A stretch of 64,000 nt of DNA from Pseudoalteromonas rubra (lineage in GTDB: Bacteria > Pseudomonadota > Gammaproteobacteria > Enterobacterales > Alteromonadaceae). The stretch's first letter is position 1. Each line of letters begins with the position of its first letter. The position numbers and the translations under genes are program-made. The notes below the pieces were generated by a model. The model saw only the letters and a list, made by a program, of their open reading frames with translations, had not been told where the DNA came from and searched no databases. The stretch lies in contig NZ_CP013613.1 of assembly GCF_001482385.1 (NCBI RefSeq), forward strand, positions 5,869 to 69,868. Direction: 5' to 3'. Shown piece after piece: positions 52,881 through 62,235 of the stretch.

Positions 52881-52991
52881 ATGAGATCCCTGATGCTGAC
52901 ACTGGTGATAGTGTCACTGAGCGGGTGCACCTCGCCCGAACGCCATGTGCCGGAGCGTTGCCCGGCTTATGTCAGTACTAACCCGTGCTAA
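52881..52991 (+). CDS. 36-residue lipoprotein upstream of traV
   Basis: ATG 52881 follows GAGGAGA. The peptide MRSLMLTLVIVSLSGC is a lipoprotein signal with LSGC lipobox (Cys16), and only about 21 residues remain (TSPERHVPERCPAYVSTNPC), with three more cysteines in total. Spacing between genes on both sides is short. Small lipoproteins of F-like systems at such positions include entry-exclusion factors; no sequence match is claimed. Confidence 0.6.
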   Translation: MRSLMLTLVIVSLSGCTSPERHVPERCPAYVSTNPC

Positions 52992-53011
52992 ATACCAATA
53001 AAGGAATTGCA

Positions 53012-53767
53012 ATGAAACACTGTCTATCTATTTTGACTCTGACCGCAGGCACTTTGTTGTCCGGGTGTATGTCACCTGTTGGTCAGGATGATTTTACCTG
53101 CCCCAACTTAAAGAAAGGTGGGGTGTGTGGGGGGCCTCGTGATGTGTACGAACTGACCAATAATCGCACCAGCCTGGAAAATTTGACCCAGGAAGAGCTC
53201 AATGCATACAAAAAGAGTAAACGGCACGGCACCCAGGTGTCTATTTATGGGGCGGAAGAAGACAGTGCAGGGGCGGGCGTTAACCGCACCCAGGCGGCAG
53301 GCGGGCTTGCCACATCACAAGAGCAGGCGCAGCACCACACTGTCACCTATGTTGCCCGGATGGATGCACAGCAAAATCCGGATAACTATCAAAAAGCGCA
53401 GCCCATGACGAGCACCGGTTTTGAGCAGAAGCAGGATGCGTTTCATCGTTTTCCCGCGCATGCAGAGCCGCTGGCGCCCGAGCCACTGGCGGTGCTTAAA
53501 CCGGCTCAGGTGATGCGTATGCTGATCACCGCGTATACCGATAAGCAGGGTAATCTGCACTTACCAGGTTACACCTATGTCGAAGTCACGCCCAGACAGT
53601 GGGATTTTGGCCCGGCGGCCAACGATCGTCCTTCCCGGGTGGTCCCCCTGGAAATGCAGCGGCGCAGTAAAAAGCAGCAAGAACGCAGTCGTAATATGAG
53701 TCAAGGGGTTGACCCACTGGAGGTGGTGAACCCTGCCAACCGCGAGCAACAGTCAGGGAAACGGTGA
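53012..53767 (+). CDS. traV: TraV, outer-membrane lipoprotein of the T4SS core
   Basis: I chose ATG 53012 because AAGGAA lies upstream. The 251-residue product has a lipobox TLLSGCM (Cys18). The mature start MSPVGQDDFTCPNLKKGGVC with spaced cysteines matches TraV (SPYGCPG type). A Pro/Glu/Gln-rich middle follows, and the C-terminal part (VMRMLITAYTDKQGNLHLPG) is the beta-rich TraV domain. TraV anchors the TraB-TraK outer-membrane core. Its stop codon overlaps the traC start. Confidence 0.88.
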   Translation: MKHCLSILTLTAGTLLSGCMSPVGQDDFTCPNLKKGGVCGGPRDVYELTNNRTSLENLTQEELNAYKKSKRHGTQVSIYGAEEDSAGAGVNRTQAAGGLATSQEQAQHHTVTYVARMDAQQNPDNYQKAQPMTSTGFEQKQDAFHRFPAHAEPLAPEPLAVLKPAQVMRMLITAYTDKQGNLHLPGYTYVEVTPRQWDFGPAANDRPSRVVPLEMQRRSKKQQERSRNMSQGVDPLEVVNPANREQQSGKR

Positions 53768-56346
53768 TGTCAGCATATGAGCAGCAACTTAACAGCATGA
53801 TCAAGCATGACCGCTTTTGCGAGTTTATGCCGTACCTGGAGTACTGGGAAGATGAAAAAGCATTTTTGTTAGATGGCCCTTATCTGGGCATGATGATGGC
53901 GATGTCCCCCACCAATGGGGGCAACCGTAATATTCTGAATTCCCTGAATACCCTGTACAAATACAATTTTCCAAAAGGGACGTTGTTGCAGGCCAGTGTG
54001 ATCAGCACCCCGGACATTGAAGATATGTTATTCGGTTTTCGTCGCTCCCGTTTCGGCCGCTACCAGGGAGCCGATCAGGAGCAGGCTGAAGCACTGGCGA
54101 TGGCCATGCACGATTTTTATCGCTCCGGCTCAACCCAGCCTATCAATGAAAAGAACTTTCTGTTCAGAAATTATGAAGTGTGGTTTTGCGTTAAAATACC
54201 GCTGAAGTCTTTGTCCCCCAGTGACAAAGAGCTGGTACAGTTTCAGGGGGCGCGCAAGCAGATGCGCCAGTCTCTGGCGGCGCTGGGCGCACACGAGGTG
54301 GATGAGCGGGGGCTGCGCCGTAAACTACGGGTGATGTTTAATATGTACGATCAGCGTGGCTGGCGTACCCGGCCGCAGTTTAAAGAAACCAGCTTTAGTT
54401 CGCACTTTTTGCGCGATACGGTGCTGGCCGAAGGCAAGAGCGTGGATGTCAGTAAGCGGGGGGTGTCCATCAAAGACGATAAAGGCAATGAAGTGCAATA
54501 TATTCGCTCTTTATCGATGACAGATACCCCGGAGCGCATGGTCTATGGGCAAATGATGGATCTGCTGGGGGACTGGCTGAATGGTCAGGCCAGCAGCTTG
54601 CCGGGACATTTTATGATGACCCTGAATATGCACTATGACGATAAAAATGAGGCGATTAAAAACATTCAGTCTAAGCGCAGTTTTATCAACTCCCAGGCCA
54701 AGGGCAAACTGCTTCAGAAAATCGACCGCTTACGCTTTCAGAACGAAGACTTTAATGCAATAAACCGTGAAATTGATCAGGAGAAGTCATCGATTGTGGA
54801 CTATGCGTTGCAGATGACGTCATTCACCCCTGATGTGGTGCAGGCAGATCGGTTCAGCGAACGCTTCATTGCTGACATGGAGCAAAAAAATGTCCTGGCG
54901 GTGGAAAACAGCTACTTTATGGTGCCTATGCTGATCAGCGCGCTGCCGATGGGGTTGAGTAAAGAGATAGTGGTGAATTCCGGCCGCTATAATGTCTGTT
55001 CCTCGAAAGCCCTGCCTTTTTTGACGCCGCACATGGGCAGCTGGAAGGGCAATACCGCCGAACCGCGGTTCTTTCTCAGTTCCAGGCTCGGACAAGTCGT
55101 GAACCTCGACTTTTTCGCCTCTGACTCAAACTATAACTTTTACCTAGGGGCCATGAGTGGCGCGGGTAAATCCTACTTTACCGGTTATCTGATCTCGAAC
55201 CTGCTGAGCTCGGGCGTGAAATTACAGTCCGATCCGGATGATGAAGCCCACCTGATTGAGCACAATGATGGCACCCGGGTATTTGTGATTGACGTTGGTC
55301 GCAGTTACGAGGGACTGGCCGCGCAATTCGATGATGCGCAGTTCCTGGTATTCGGCAATGAGTTCGAATACACCCTGAACCCTCTTTCCTATATTCATGA
55401 GTTTGAAGGCAAGGAAGGTCAGGGGATCCAGTGTCTGCAGTTGCTCAAAACCATGGCGGCGCCGTCGGGCAACATCTCGGATCTGCAGCATTCGCAAATG
55501 CTGACCTTGTTATCGGCCCTGTGGGAGCAAAAGGGACGCACAGCCTGCATCGATGATTTTGCCCAGTTGTGTAAAAACAGTGAGCACCAGGAAGTAAAGC
55601 GCATTGGCTTTCAGCTCGCGCCATTTTGTAAGCAGGGTTACTATGCGCGCTTTTTTGACCCCTCCAAGCCGCCGGTGAATTATTCCTCGCGTTTGATGAT
55701 TGTTGAGCTCGAAGAGCTGAAGAGTGATCCACACTTACAAACCATCGCCCTGATGTCGGCCATTATGTCTATCCAGCAGGAGATGTACCTGGGTGGCACT
55801 GACTCGCGCAAACTGTTTCTGCTGGACGAAGCGTGGGAGTACCTCAAAGGAGACGATGAGACCAAGTCGAGGCTGGGCTTTTTCTCCGCATTTCTGGAAA
55901 CGGCCTGGCGTCGATTCCGTAAATACAATGCGGCAGGAGGCCTGATCACGCAAAGTATTCTGGATGGTTACAACAGCGATGTGGGTAAAGCTATCTTAAA
56001 TAACTCTGCCTGGTTGCTGGTGATGTTGCAACGTGAAGAGGCCGTGAAGGAGTTGCGTAAGACCGGGGCGTATTCCGGCAGCGAAATTGACTTTAAGCTG
56101 ATTGAGTCGGTGCACACCGTACAACCTAACCCGGCGGTGACGGATGTCTCGTATTCTGAGGTGTTTATCAAATACCAGGGGCAGGCTCAGGTCTGCCGGT
56201 TACACACCAACCGCCGTTTTCAGCTCATTCTTACCACTAAGGGAGATGAAAAGGCCCGGCGTAAGGAGTTGATGGAGAAAGAAGGCTTATCCCTGATCGG
56301 GGCCATTGACCGCATGATAGAGCTGGAGCAAGCGGGCGTGCAATGA
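53767..56346 (+). CDS. traC: TraC, VirB4-type T4SS ATPase
   Basis: 859 residues from ATG 53767, which overlaps the traV stop (TGATG); the GTG three bases earlier is an alternative. The motor region has Walker A in LGAMSGAGKSYFTGYLISN and Walker B in KLFLLDEAWEYLKG. The N-terminal region CEFMPYLEYWEDEKAFLLDG also matches TraC. TraC energises pilus assembly at the inner membrane. It is the last core T4SS gene in this block. Confidence 0.94.
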   Translation: MSAYEQQLNSMIKHDRFCEFMPYLEYWEDEKAFLLDGPYLGMMMAMSPTNGGNRNILNSLNTLYKYNFPKGTLLQASVISTPDIEDMLFGFRRSRFGRYQGADQEQAEALAMAMHDFYRSGSTQPINEKNFLFRNYEVWFCVKIPLKSLSPSDKELVQFQGARKQMRQSLAALGAHEVDERGLRRKLRVMFNMYDQRGWRTRPQFKETSFSSHFLRDTVLAEGKSVDVSKRGVSIKDDKGNEVQYIRSLSMTDTPERMVYGQMMDLLGDWLNGQASSLPGHFMMTLNMHYDDKNEAIKNIQSKRSFINSQAKGKLLQKIDRLRFQNEDFNAINREIDQEKSSIVDYALQMTSFTPDVVQADRFSERFIADMEQKNVLAVENSYFMVPMLISALPMGLSKEIVVNSGRYNVCSSKALPFLTPHMGSWKGNTAEPRFFLSSRLGQVVNLDFFASDSNYNFYLGAMSGAGKSYFTGYLISNLLSSGVKLQSDPDDEAHLIEHNDGTRVFVIDVGRSYEGLAAQFDDAQFLVFGNEFEYTLNPLSYIHEFEGKEGQGIQCLQLLKTMAAPSGNISDLQHSQMLTLLSALWEQKGRTACIDDFAQLCKNSEHQEVKRIGFQLAPFCKQGYYARFFDPSKPPVNYSSRLMIVELEELKSDPHLQTIALMSAIMSIQQEMYLGGTDSRKLFLLDEAWEYLKGDDETKSRLGFFSAFLETAWRRFRKYNAAGGLITQSILDGYNSDVGKAILNNSAWLLVMLQREEAVKELRKTGAYSGSEIDFKLIESVHTVQPNPAVTDVSYSEVFIKYQGQAQVCRLHTNRRFQLILTTKGDEKARRKELMEKEGLSLIGAIDRMIELEQAGVQ

Positions 56347-56476
56347 GCTATGGCCATTCAGGTGCGCTCACTGCGGTGCCTTCAGTCTGCATGGCCTGTG
56401 ATCTAAGGCATTGATTCCTAGTGAACAAGATCATGGAGTGTGTTACTTTACGCGCTTAAGTTTGATGGGGTTGACT

Positions 56477-57202
56477 ATGTTGAGTGTGCTCTCAAAAAAA
56501 GGCGTGATCCTGCTGGAAGTGCGCCGCCTGTTCGGCGTAGGAAGCCGCTTATCTTCCACGGGAGAAAGCGCATTCTGTGAGTTTAAACGACTCGCATTGC
56601 AAAATGAATTTGATGTCTCCCGGCTGGCCTTCATTGCTGAAACGGATGCTGCGCTGGCCGCCGCGGTGATAGAAATGGCACACCGGGATGTGCGGTTTTT
56701 TAAGCACCAGAAAAATATGGCGCTGACCCATTGTTTATCGCGCATCGGTCAGCGCGGCGTACGCGTCCTGGCCATGAGTCTGGAGCTGGAACAATATAAG
56801 CGACGTTTGCCCAAAGCGTGGCAACCTGCCTTCGAAGAGGCAAAGGGGATCACCTGGAAGGTGATGCAGGCGGCCTCAAAAATAGCGCACAGACAGTATT
56901 CCGCCAAAGAGGTGAATGAAGCCATGCAGTCCGCCCTGATCCTGAGTCTGTCCTGTTACGCCAAAATCATCGCCTGTGCGTCGCTGGGCTGGCCGCCTAA
57001 GCGCGAGTTGGTGACCTCGCTCATGGTGCCTGAACCAGGTTTATCTGAGCTGATCCAGTCTGCCATGGGCGTCTATGTAGAAGACACGCCGAATACGGTG
57101 AATGCGGTACAAATTGCCATCTCGGCCTGGGCAGAGATAGGCACCCAGTCACCATTGGCCTCCCCTCATATTCAGAAACTAGAATTTACACCAGGTAATT
57201 AA
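56477..57202 (+). CDS. HDOD-like domain protein
   Basis: Start uncertain: ATG 56477 with GGGG six bases upstream is preferred; a TTG at 56411 is in frame. The approximately 241-residue product has an HDOD-type pattern (FIAETDAALAAAVIEMAHRD, then MALTHCLSRIGQRGVRVLAM), lacking the HD metal residues, as in HDOD proteins. Such proteins are signalling or regulatory. It is followed directly by the next gene (1-bp overlap). The assignment rests on pattern only. Confidence 0.6.
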   Translation: MLSVLSKKGVILLEVRRLFGVGSRLSSTGESAFCEFKRLALQNEFDVSRLAFIAETDAALAAAVIEMAHRDVRFFKHQKNMALTHCLSRIGQRGVRVLAMSLELEQYKRRLPKAWQPAFEEAKGITWKVMQAASKIAHRQYSAKEVNEAMQSALILSLSCYAKIIACASLGWPPKRELVTSLMVPEPGLSELIQSAMGVYVEDTPNTVNAVQIAISAWAEIGTQSPLASPHIQKLEFTPGN

Positions 57203-57780
57203 TGAATAGCGTAATCCCTGCCATCAGTGAACTCGCTGACGCACTGGACAGTGCCTGCGAGTATTATGAATCGAATAAACACATTGCCGAAGTGTCCGTA
57301 CTTGAGATGATGATGATCCTAGAGTCGATTTTTTATCAGCGTAAGGCGCAGATCCAATGCCTGGAGTCATCCAGCAAGGGGTACTACTTCACCGTGACCC
57401 GGGAAAACGGCAGCTTTATCGTGATCAGCTCGCCAAACCATAAGTGGACAAGCGGCTCCTATCAGGAGCAGCTGTTGTTGCAGGTGCGGTTATGTGTGCT
57501 CGATAAACCAGATTATCGCCTGGTCAATGAAGAGAACCTGCGTTCGCATGATCTGAAATTCGTCATCTCATATGAAGAAGGTCAATATTACCTGGAAGCA
57601 CGGCGTTTTATTGATCTGTACGGCGGTATTAAGGCGAACAACCTGTGTAACCTGATTGACCGCTTTATCGCGTCCGCCCAGGTCCTCTGTGTGGCGTTTC
57701 AGGAAGAGCGTAAAGCCGCCAAGCAGCGGGCAGTCGAGTCTGTGCCCCCTGCCCCATCACGACCACAAAAGGTGCATTAA
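57202..57780 (+). CDS. Hypothetical protein, 192 residues
   Basis: The start overlaps the stop of the HDOD-like gene by 1 bp. The product is soluble, acidic in the N-terminal half and beta-rich in the middle (GYYFTVTRENGSFIVISSPN), with a Pro-rich tail VESVPPAPSRPQ. The layout of N-terminal helix, beta-sheet, then C-terminal helix recalls secretion-chaperone folds or YbjN-like proteins, but I claim no homology. Confidence 0.55.
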   Translation: MNSVIPAISELADALDSACEYYESNKHIAEVSVLEMMMILESIFYQRKAQIQCLESSSKGYYFTVTRENGSFIVISSPNHKWTSGSYQEQLLLQVRLCVLDKPDYRLVNEENLRSHDLKFVISYEEGQYYLEARRFIDLYGGIKANNLCNLIDRFIASAQVLCVAFQEERKAAKQRAVESVPPAPSRPQKVH

Positions 57781-57873
57781 CGCACTGATTGCCATCATAT
57801 AAATACACAGTACACATTGGCGCTCAATCACAGTATGCTGCCAGTGATAACCGATTACAAAAGGACAGTAAAC

Positions 57874-58491
57874 ATGAAGAAAACAAGTCTCTTACTGGCT
57901 ATTTCCCTGGCGCTGACGGGCTGTGCCGGTCACTCAGATGAGCGCCTGGCACAGCGTGAGCAACAACAGATAGAACAAGCGCAACGACAAGCTAAGGCCA
58001 CTCAGCAGGCGCAAACGCAGGAATTAGCCGCGTTGCCTGAGTGGGTGTTGACGCCACCGGTTGCCTCGGATAGCGGTTTTTATGGCGTTGGGGTCGCACA
58101 GTCTAAACAACTTAACCACGCTCGCAAAGCCGCGCGTTTGCAGGCCGAATTCGAACTGGCCAAACAAACCAATCAGGTGTTATCCGGCTCTCAGCGGGCG
58201 TTTGAGCAAGGGGATGCAGACGGTAACGTAGAAACCCAAACGACCTTCCTCATCGATCAGATCGTGGATGCCGTCCCTGTGGTGGGCTACGAAGTGGTGG
58301 ATCAGAAAATGGTGGCGATGAATGGCCAGTTTCACAGTTATGTGTTGCTGAAACTGCCATACAGCCAGTTTAATAAAGTGCTGAAGCAACTCAGAGCAGA
58401 CAGTGACAATGCGCGGGTACAGCGTCATTTTGACGAGTTAGAGCGTCGTCTGGCGGCGCGTCGTGCCCAGCCGCCTGCACAGGGGGAGTAA
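57874..58491 (+). CDS. LPP20-like lipoprotein
   Basis: ATG 57874 is preceded by AAAAGGA. The 205-residue product has lipobox ALTGCAG (Cys17), a Gln/Ala-rich coiled coil (about residues 20-55), then LPEWVLTPPVASDSGFYGVG followed by SKQLNHARKAARLQAEFELA, the pattern of LPP20-family outer-membrane lipoproteins. The function is unknown. It is co-directional with the preceding and following hypothetical genes. Confidence 0.72.
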   Translation: MKKTSLLLAISLALTGCAGHSDERLAQREQQQIEQAQRQAKATQQAQTQELAALPEWVLTPPVASDSGFYGVGVAQSKQLNHARKAARLQAEFELAKQTNQVLSGSQRAFEQGDADGNVETQTTFLIDQIVDAVPVVGYEVVDQKMVAMNGQFHSYVLLKLPYSQFNKVLKQLRADSDNARVQRHFDELERRLAARRAQPPAQGE

Positions 58492-58527
58492 CCTCTGTGT
58501 CCGCCATTGCCAGTCAGGAGGTGTGCT

Positions 58528-59082
58528 ATGGATAAACCGTTCGACAAAACCTCTGTGCCATTTGGTGAGGAGGGGGATGAGATCATGGAGCCGTCCGCGG
58601 ATTTAGCGCAGTTGGTGTCAGGGTATTTTCAACCCGGCGAGCTGATTGAAGACGTGTCCATGTTTGATGTTGAGTGCCTGCTCGAAGAAGTCTTGCTGGA
58701 GCCGCCGCAATACGATGAGGCTGGCGTGATGCGCTACCGGCTGAGCAATGGTACTTTGTCGATCCGACCGCTTTACCCCACTCAGCAAAAGACGGTATGG
58801 ACCAGCAAGACCACCACAGACGCACTGCATTTTGAATTTCAGGCCGCCGATCTGCTCTTTTTTGACTTCAAGTCACTGTCTGAGCTGAACCTGCGTTTCA
58901 AGTTCATACGGGTGCTGATCAATAACAGCGACCGTTTGTGTTTTTGCTTTAGCCTGCTCTTGCGGGGCGTCTCTTCTGAGCACTTGTTGTCTGTGATACG
59001 CCATTACATCACCGAGTTACTCGAGGTGTCACGCCTCGTCACGACGATGCGCAGGCTGGATAAACCGTTGAAGCAGCATTGA
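58528..59082 (+). CDS. Hypothetical protein, 184 residues
   Basis: ATG 58528 has GGAGG upstream. The protein is acidic and soluble (MDKPFDKTSVPFGEEGDEIM), with a beta-rich centre (DALHFEFQAADLLFFDFKSL) and a helical C-terminus. No domain is recognised. It is the last gene of the rightward block that starts with dsbC and ends just before a parS candidate. Confidence 0.55.
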   Translation: MDKPFDKTSVPFGEEGDEIMEPSADLAQLVSGYFQPGELIEDVSMFDVECLLEEVLLEPPQYDEAGVMRYRLSNGTLSIRPLYPTQQKTVWTSKTTTDALHFEFQAADLLFFDFKSLSELNLRFKFIRVLINNSDRLCFCFSLLLRGVSSEHLLSVIRHYITELLEVSRLVTTMRRLDKPLKQH

Positions 59083-59120
59083 GCTCACTATGTCGGATAA
59101 CAGATGGTCAGCCTATGCGG

Positions 59121-59137
59121 CGTTCAACGGTTGAATG
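59121..59137. promoter_or_regulatory. parS candidate A, downstream of parB
   Basis: CGTTCAACGGTTGAATG is a near-perfect palindrome (one terminal mismatch) and aligns with 61971-61987. The similarity continues for about 20 bp to the right (GAATTGACTAAG against GAGTTAGTTAAG). The two lie on either side of parAB. Confidence 0.6.
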
Positions 59138-59210
59138 AATTGACTAAGCGTTTGATTTAATTAATTTTGATTCGAGTTGAACCACACGTTTTTTGCACCA
59201 GACTGCACCC

Positions 59211-60209
59211 TCAGCCTTTCTGGATCAGCTTCGCAATGGCATCCAGTGTCTCCTGCGGCAGCTTACGGTGATCCAGTTTTATGGTTACCCCGCTGTCTCT
59301 GCTGAGCAGCTTCACGGTACACCCGTCGATGGCATTGTCAGCAACTTGTGACCAGAACTGACTGCGTTGCGAGGCCGTCGTGACGGGCTGGCTCGGATTC
59401 AGTGTGGGGTCGGCGTTCAGCGCACTGAGAAAGGCCGTTTGCACGGCAGTGGTGCGTTTCTTAACGTCACTTTGCTCGCTCAGCGTAGTGGGATCAGACA
59501 AGGTTGTTTCGAGCTGTTCACGCACGGTGCTGACGACGGCACTGAAGGCCTCCGGGTGGATGCTTTGCAGTTTAATCATCTGGCGCATGAAGCGGTACTG
59601 GATCAGGCTCAGATCGGGAAAAGGGCGGTATAAGGCATTGGGCAACGCGGCAAATCGCATCACCTCGGACGCTTTACCGGTGGCGATTTCGAACTCCTCT
59701 GCCAGCTCGGCGGTACTCAGCGAGACGCCCTGCTCTGCCATGTGTGTTTTAAACTGCGTTAAGGTAAAGCCCAGATCTAAAAAGGACGGCTCTTTGTAGA
59801 CATCCGATGTAAAGGCAAAGGCGCGCTGATCCGCTGTGGAGAGGCTTTTGGCAACCAGCATCACCAGTTTGGCATCTTTTACCAGTGAAACGGCGGTGCG
59901 ACGGCGCATACCCGACAGGATATTAAAGGTGTCTCCAGTCTGCAACGCGATGGCGGGCTGTGTATTGCGCTTGTCGCGTTCAATCTCCGGTAATATGTCC
60001 AGCAAACTGGCTCGCGTCAGCAGCGCATCGTTGCGCTTATTGTACTGGTTTTTAACGGTTTTCTCGAGCACCTGGGCGCTGTCCAGTTCCACTAAGGTGA
60101 AGCGTATGTCTTCGCCTGTGGTCGGTGATTTGATGGTGATGGCACTGTTACCGGTCACCGCGCCGAGGGCATTTTTCCCCCGGGTACTTTGATACATTGA
60201 CCCTATCAT
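59211..60209 (-). CDS. parB: ParB-family partition protein
   Basis: 332 residues. The N-terminal part includes ILSGMRRRTAVSLVKDAKLV, the ParB/Srx nucleotide-binding box of the GxRR type, and a following helix-turn-helix region (about residues 165-200, SLSTAELAEEFEIATGKASE). This domain order matches plasmid SopB/ParB proteins. It binds parS and loads the partition complex. It overlaps the parA stop by 1 bp. Confidence 0.87.
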   Translation of the reverse strand: MIGSMYQSTRGKNALGAVTGNSAITIKSPTTGEDIRFTLVELDSAQVLEKTVKNQYNKRNDALLTRASLLDILPEIERDKRNTQPAIALQTGDTFNILSGMRRRTAVSLVKDAKLVMLVAKSLSTADQRAFAFTSDVYKEPSFLDLGFTLTQFKTHMAEQGVSLSTAELAEEFEIATGKASEVMRFAALPNALYRPFPDLSLIQYRFMRQMIKLQSIHPEAFSAVVSTVREQLETTLSDPTTLSEQSDVKKRTTAVQTAFLSALNADPTLNPSQPVTTASQRSQFWSQVADNAIDGCTVKLLSRDSGVTIKLDHRKLPQETLDAIAKLIQKG

Positions 60210-61468
60210 TATCGCTCACCCTGTACTTCGGTTAAAATAAACATCATTAATTCATGCACTGTGGCACTTAAACTCATTTGCGCTTTTTCCAGCTGGCGTG
60301 GCGTACACAAACGCTCTGACTTGCGAATATCCGGCACCGTACACTGACTTTGCGCCGCTTTTTCGAAGGCCGCTGAGCGGAGGATCTGATTGCTGAACAG
60401 GGCATCATTTAAGCAGTGTTTCATACGTGCCAGGATCTCAAAATCTCGGTTATGGTCACTTTCATAATTGACTGCCAGGAACTTGATCCAGTTAATGTTC
60501 TCCCCTTTGCTGGGCGAGTTTGAGAACGCCCGCTCCAGAGATTTAATCATACTTTTTGTGGCTTTCCAGTCCAGTTCATGGGGGGTCACAGGCACCAGCA
60601 GGGCATTGGCGGCTTCCATGGCCGACCACACAACGGGGTTACTCTGGGGCATGGTGTCGATCAAAATGAAATCAAAGTCGTCTTTGAGATACTGGATCAC
60701 TTTGTCTCGTAATAAGCTGATGGGATTATGGCTGCCCGCCAGGATAGATTCCCAGATATAGCCCTCAAAGCGCGTGTCGTCTGGGTGTGCCGGTAAGACT
60801 TTGAAGTTGGGCAGATGGGTATCGCAGACTGAGTTTTTCACCAGCTGCTCATGGCTATATCCTTCTTCGCGATACATGCCATACAGACAGTCGATGCCCA
60901 GCTCCTGATGCTCCCGCTCTCCCACTATCAGATCAACCGCGGTCAGGAAATTTTGTTCATCGTCGGTGTTGATCCCGGCGAACTGAGACTGTGAGCCTTG
61001 CGGGTCGAGATCAATCAGCAGCACACGGGGCCGTTGCTGGGTCATCAGGGCGATGGAGGTGGCAATGTTAGAGGCCGTGGTGGTTTTTCCGGTGCCGCCT
61101 TTGAGGCTGGTGATGGCCATAATCACCGCTTCACTGAGTTTATCTTTGTAGGCCGGGGCATCAATGAAGTCCAGCAGGGCATGTAAATGGGCCTGCGTAT
61201 AGTGATGTTTCACTTGTCCTCTGATCACGGGGTCGATGATCCCCTCTTCCTCTGCCTTTAATACCAGAGCTTTAAACTGGTCATGGCGCAGGCCCAGGAT
61301 CTGCGACGCTTTTGAGGCGGATACGGAGTGATTGAGAATAAGTCTGTCCACTTCTTCACGGGCTTTGCCGACAAAAACTTTCTGATCTCCTTGCTGTTTG
61401 TCACGTGCTTCTACTCTGTCACTGAGCGCACGTACAAACTCGATTGCATTAAATGTATTTTTGTCCAT
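60209..61468 (-). CDS. parA: ParA-family partition ATPase with N-terminal DNA-binding domain
   Basis: 419 residues. The N-terminal 120 residues include a helix-turn-helix region (ASKASQILGLRHDQFKALVL), as in P1/F-type (type Ia) ParA, which represses its own operon. The ATPase domain has the deviant Walker A AITSLKGGTGKTTTASN, LLIDLDPQGSQSQF and DFILIDTMPQSNPVVW. It moves plasmid copies over the nucleoid together with ParB. Confidence 0.92.
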   Translation of the reverse strand: MDKNTFNAIEFVRALSDRVEARDKQQGDQKVFVGKAREEVDRLILNHSVSASKASQILGLRHDQFKALVLKAEEEGIIDPVIRGQVKHHYTQAHLHALLDFIDAPAYKDKLSEAVIMAITSLKGGTGKTTTASNIATSIALMTQQRPRVLLIDLDPQGSQSQFAGINTDDEQNFLTAVDLIVGEREHQELGIDCLYGMYREEGYSHEQLVKNSVCDTHLPNFKVLPAHPDDTRFEGYIWESILAGSHNPISLLRDKVIQYLKDDFDFILIDTMPQSNPVVWSAMEAANALLVPVTPHELDWKATKSMIKSLERAFSNSPSKGENINWIKFLAVNYESDHNRDFEILARMKHCLNDALFSNQILRSAAFEKAAQSQCTVPDIRKSERLCTPRQLEKAQMSLSATVHELMMFILTEVQGER

Positions 61469-61663
61469 TGGTTGGGCCTTATCAGCTGGTCAGGTTACGG
61501 CATCAAATTTACATAAAAAATCAGCGTTGTTCAACATTTTGCTGCATGTTTGATTTTTGTCTTTGTGTTGTACTTTTTTCATGGTGTACGTATAAAATAT
61601 AAGAGTTCGCTTTTTTCATAATAAAAAGTGAAAAATATTCTAATCAGTCACAGAGGATAAATC

Positions 61664-61819
61664 ATGGAACTGAACCAGCTACCACACAACAGCGATATAC
61701 ATTTTCTGCTGCGGGCCGATCAGCTTTGCAAAGTAAAGGGGGTGAATGCGTTTAGTGCGATTGTCAGGAAAGCCAGGGAGTTGAAGGAAAGCACCCTAGC
61801 ACATGGGCTAGGGCACTAA
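61664..61819 (+). CDS. 51-residue small protein near parA, unknown
   Basis: GAGGA precedes ATG 61664. The peptide MELNQLPHNSDIHFLLRADQ continues with a basic helix containing SAIVRKARELKEST and ends at TAA 61819. Its 3' end contains a hairpin CCCTAGC / GCTAGGG (61794-61813). It lies between the parA promoter and parS candidate B, so it could be a small DNA-binding partner. It is too short for a family call. Confidence 0.5.
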   Translation: MELNQLPHNSDIHFLLRADQLCKVKGVNAFSAIVRKARELKESTLAHGLGH

Positions 61820-62235
61820 GCAAGAAACACAGCACAGTGCTGTCATTCTCAGTTTGGCGATTGTATTTTGACAGCTTACAGCATGAAATGAAAGTCTGCC
61901 GGGTGGCAGGCTGAGGGCGGGCACAGGTACCCTGGTACTGTGCCAATCCCAGGTGAGGGAGGTTTGCCTACGTTCAACCGTTGAACGAGTTAGTTAAGTC
62001 TATGAAATAACGATTTTTTACCCCTGTTTCACGTCACTGTTTTTGCACTTTTTCTGCATTTATGAGACGCAGGCAATGTCTAAAAAGTCGATACGCATGC
62101 TGAAAAAGGGTGCTCTACTGTGGCAGCTCCGCGTGTTTGCCGGGGTATGCTTGCTGCTCCTTTGCAACAGCGAGACTTATTATGTTTATTTTGCGTAACT
62201 GCGCGGCGCCCAGTTTGTGTGCTGCGCCAAAGAGG
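61820..62235. other. Intergenic region with hairpin and parS candidate B
   Basis: This 416-bp stretch contains a strong hairpin at 61921-61943 (GCACAG/CTGTGC and TACC/GGTA with a one-base bulge), the perfect palindrome at 61971-61987, and a short hydrophobic frame from ATG 62097 (33 codons) that I do not call a gene. Beyond that nothing is recognised. Confidence 0.45.
61971..61987. promoter_or_regulatory. parS candidate B, upstream of parA
   Basis: CGTTCAACCGTTGAACG is a perfect 17-bp palindrome with 8-bp arms around a C. It matches the site at 59121-59137 and shares its downstream flank. The spacing to parA (about 500 bp upstream of its start) fits a centromere site. Confidence 0.7.

Noticed and set aside
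62097..62198. 33-codon hydrophobic reading frame before the broken lipoprotein
   Set aside because: Weak ribosome site and position next to many frame breaks; it could be a fragment, so it is not called.
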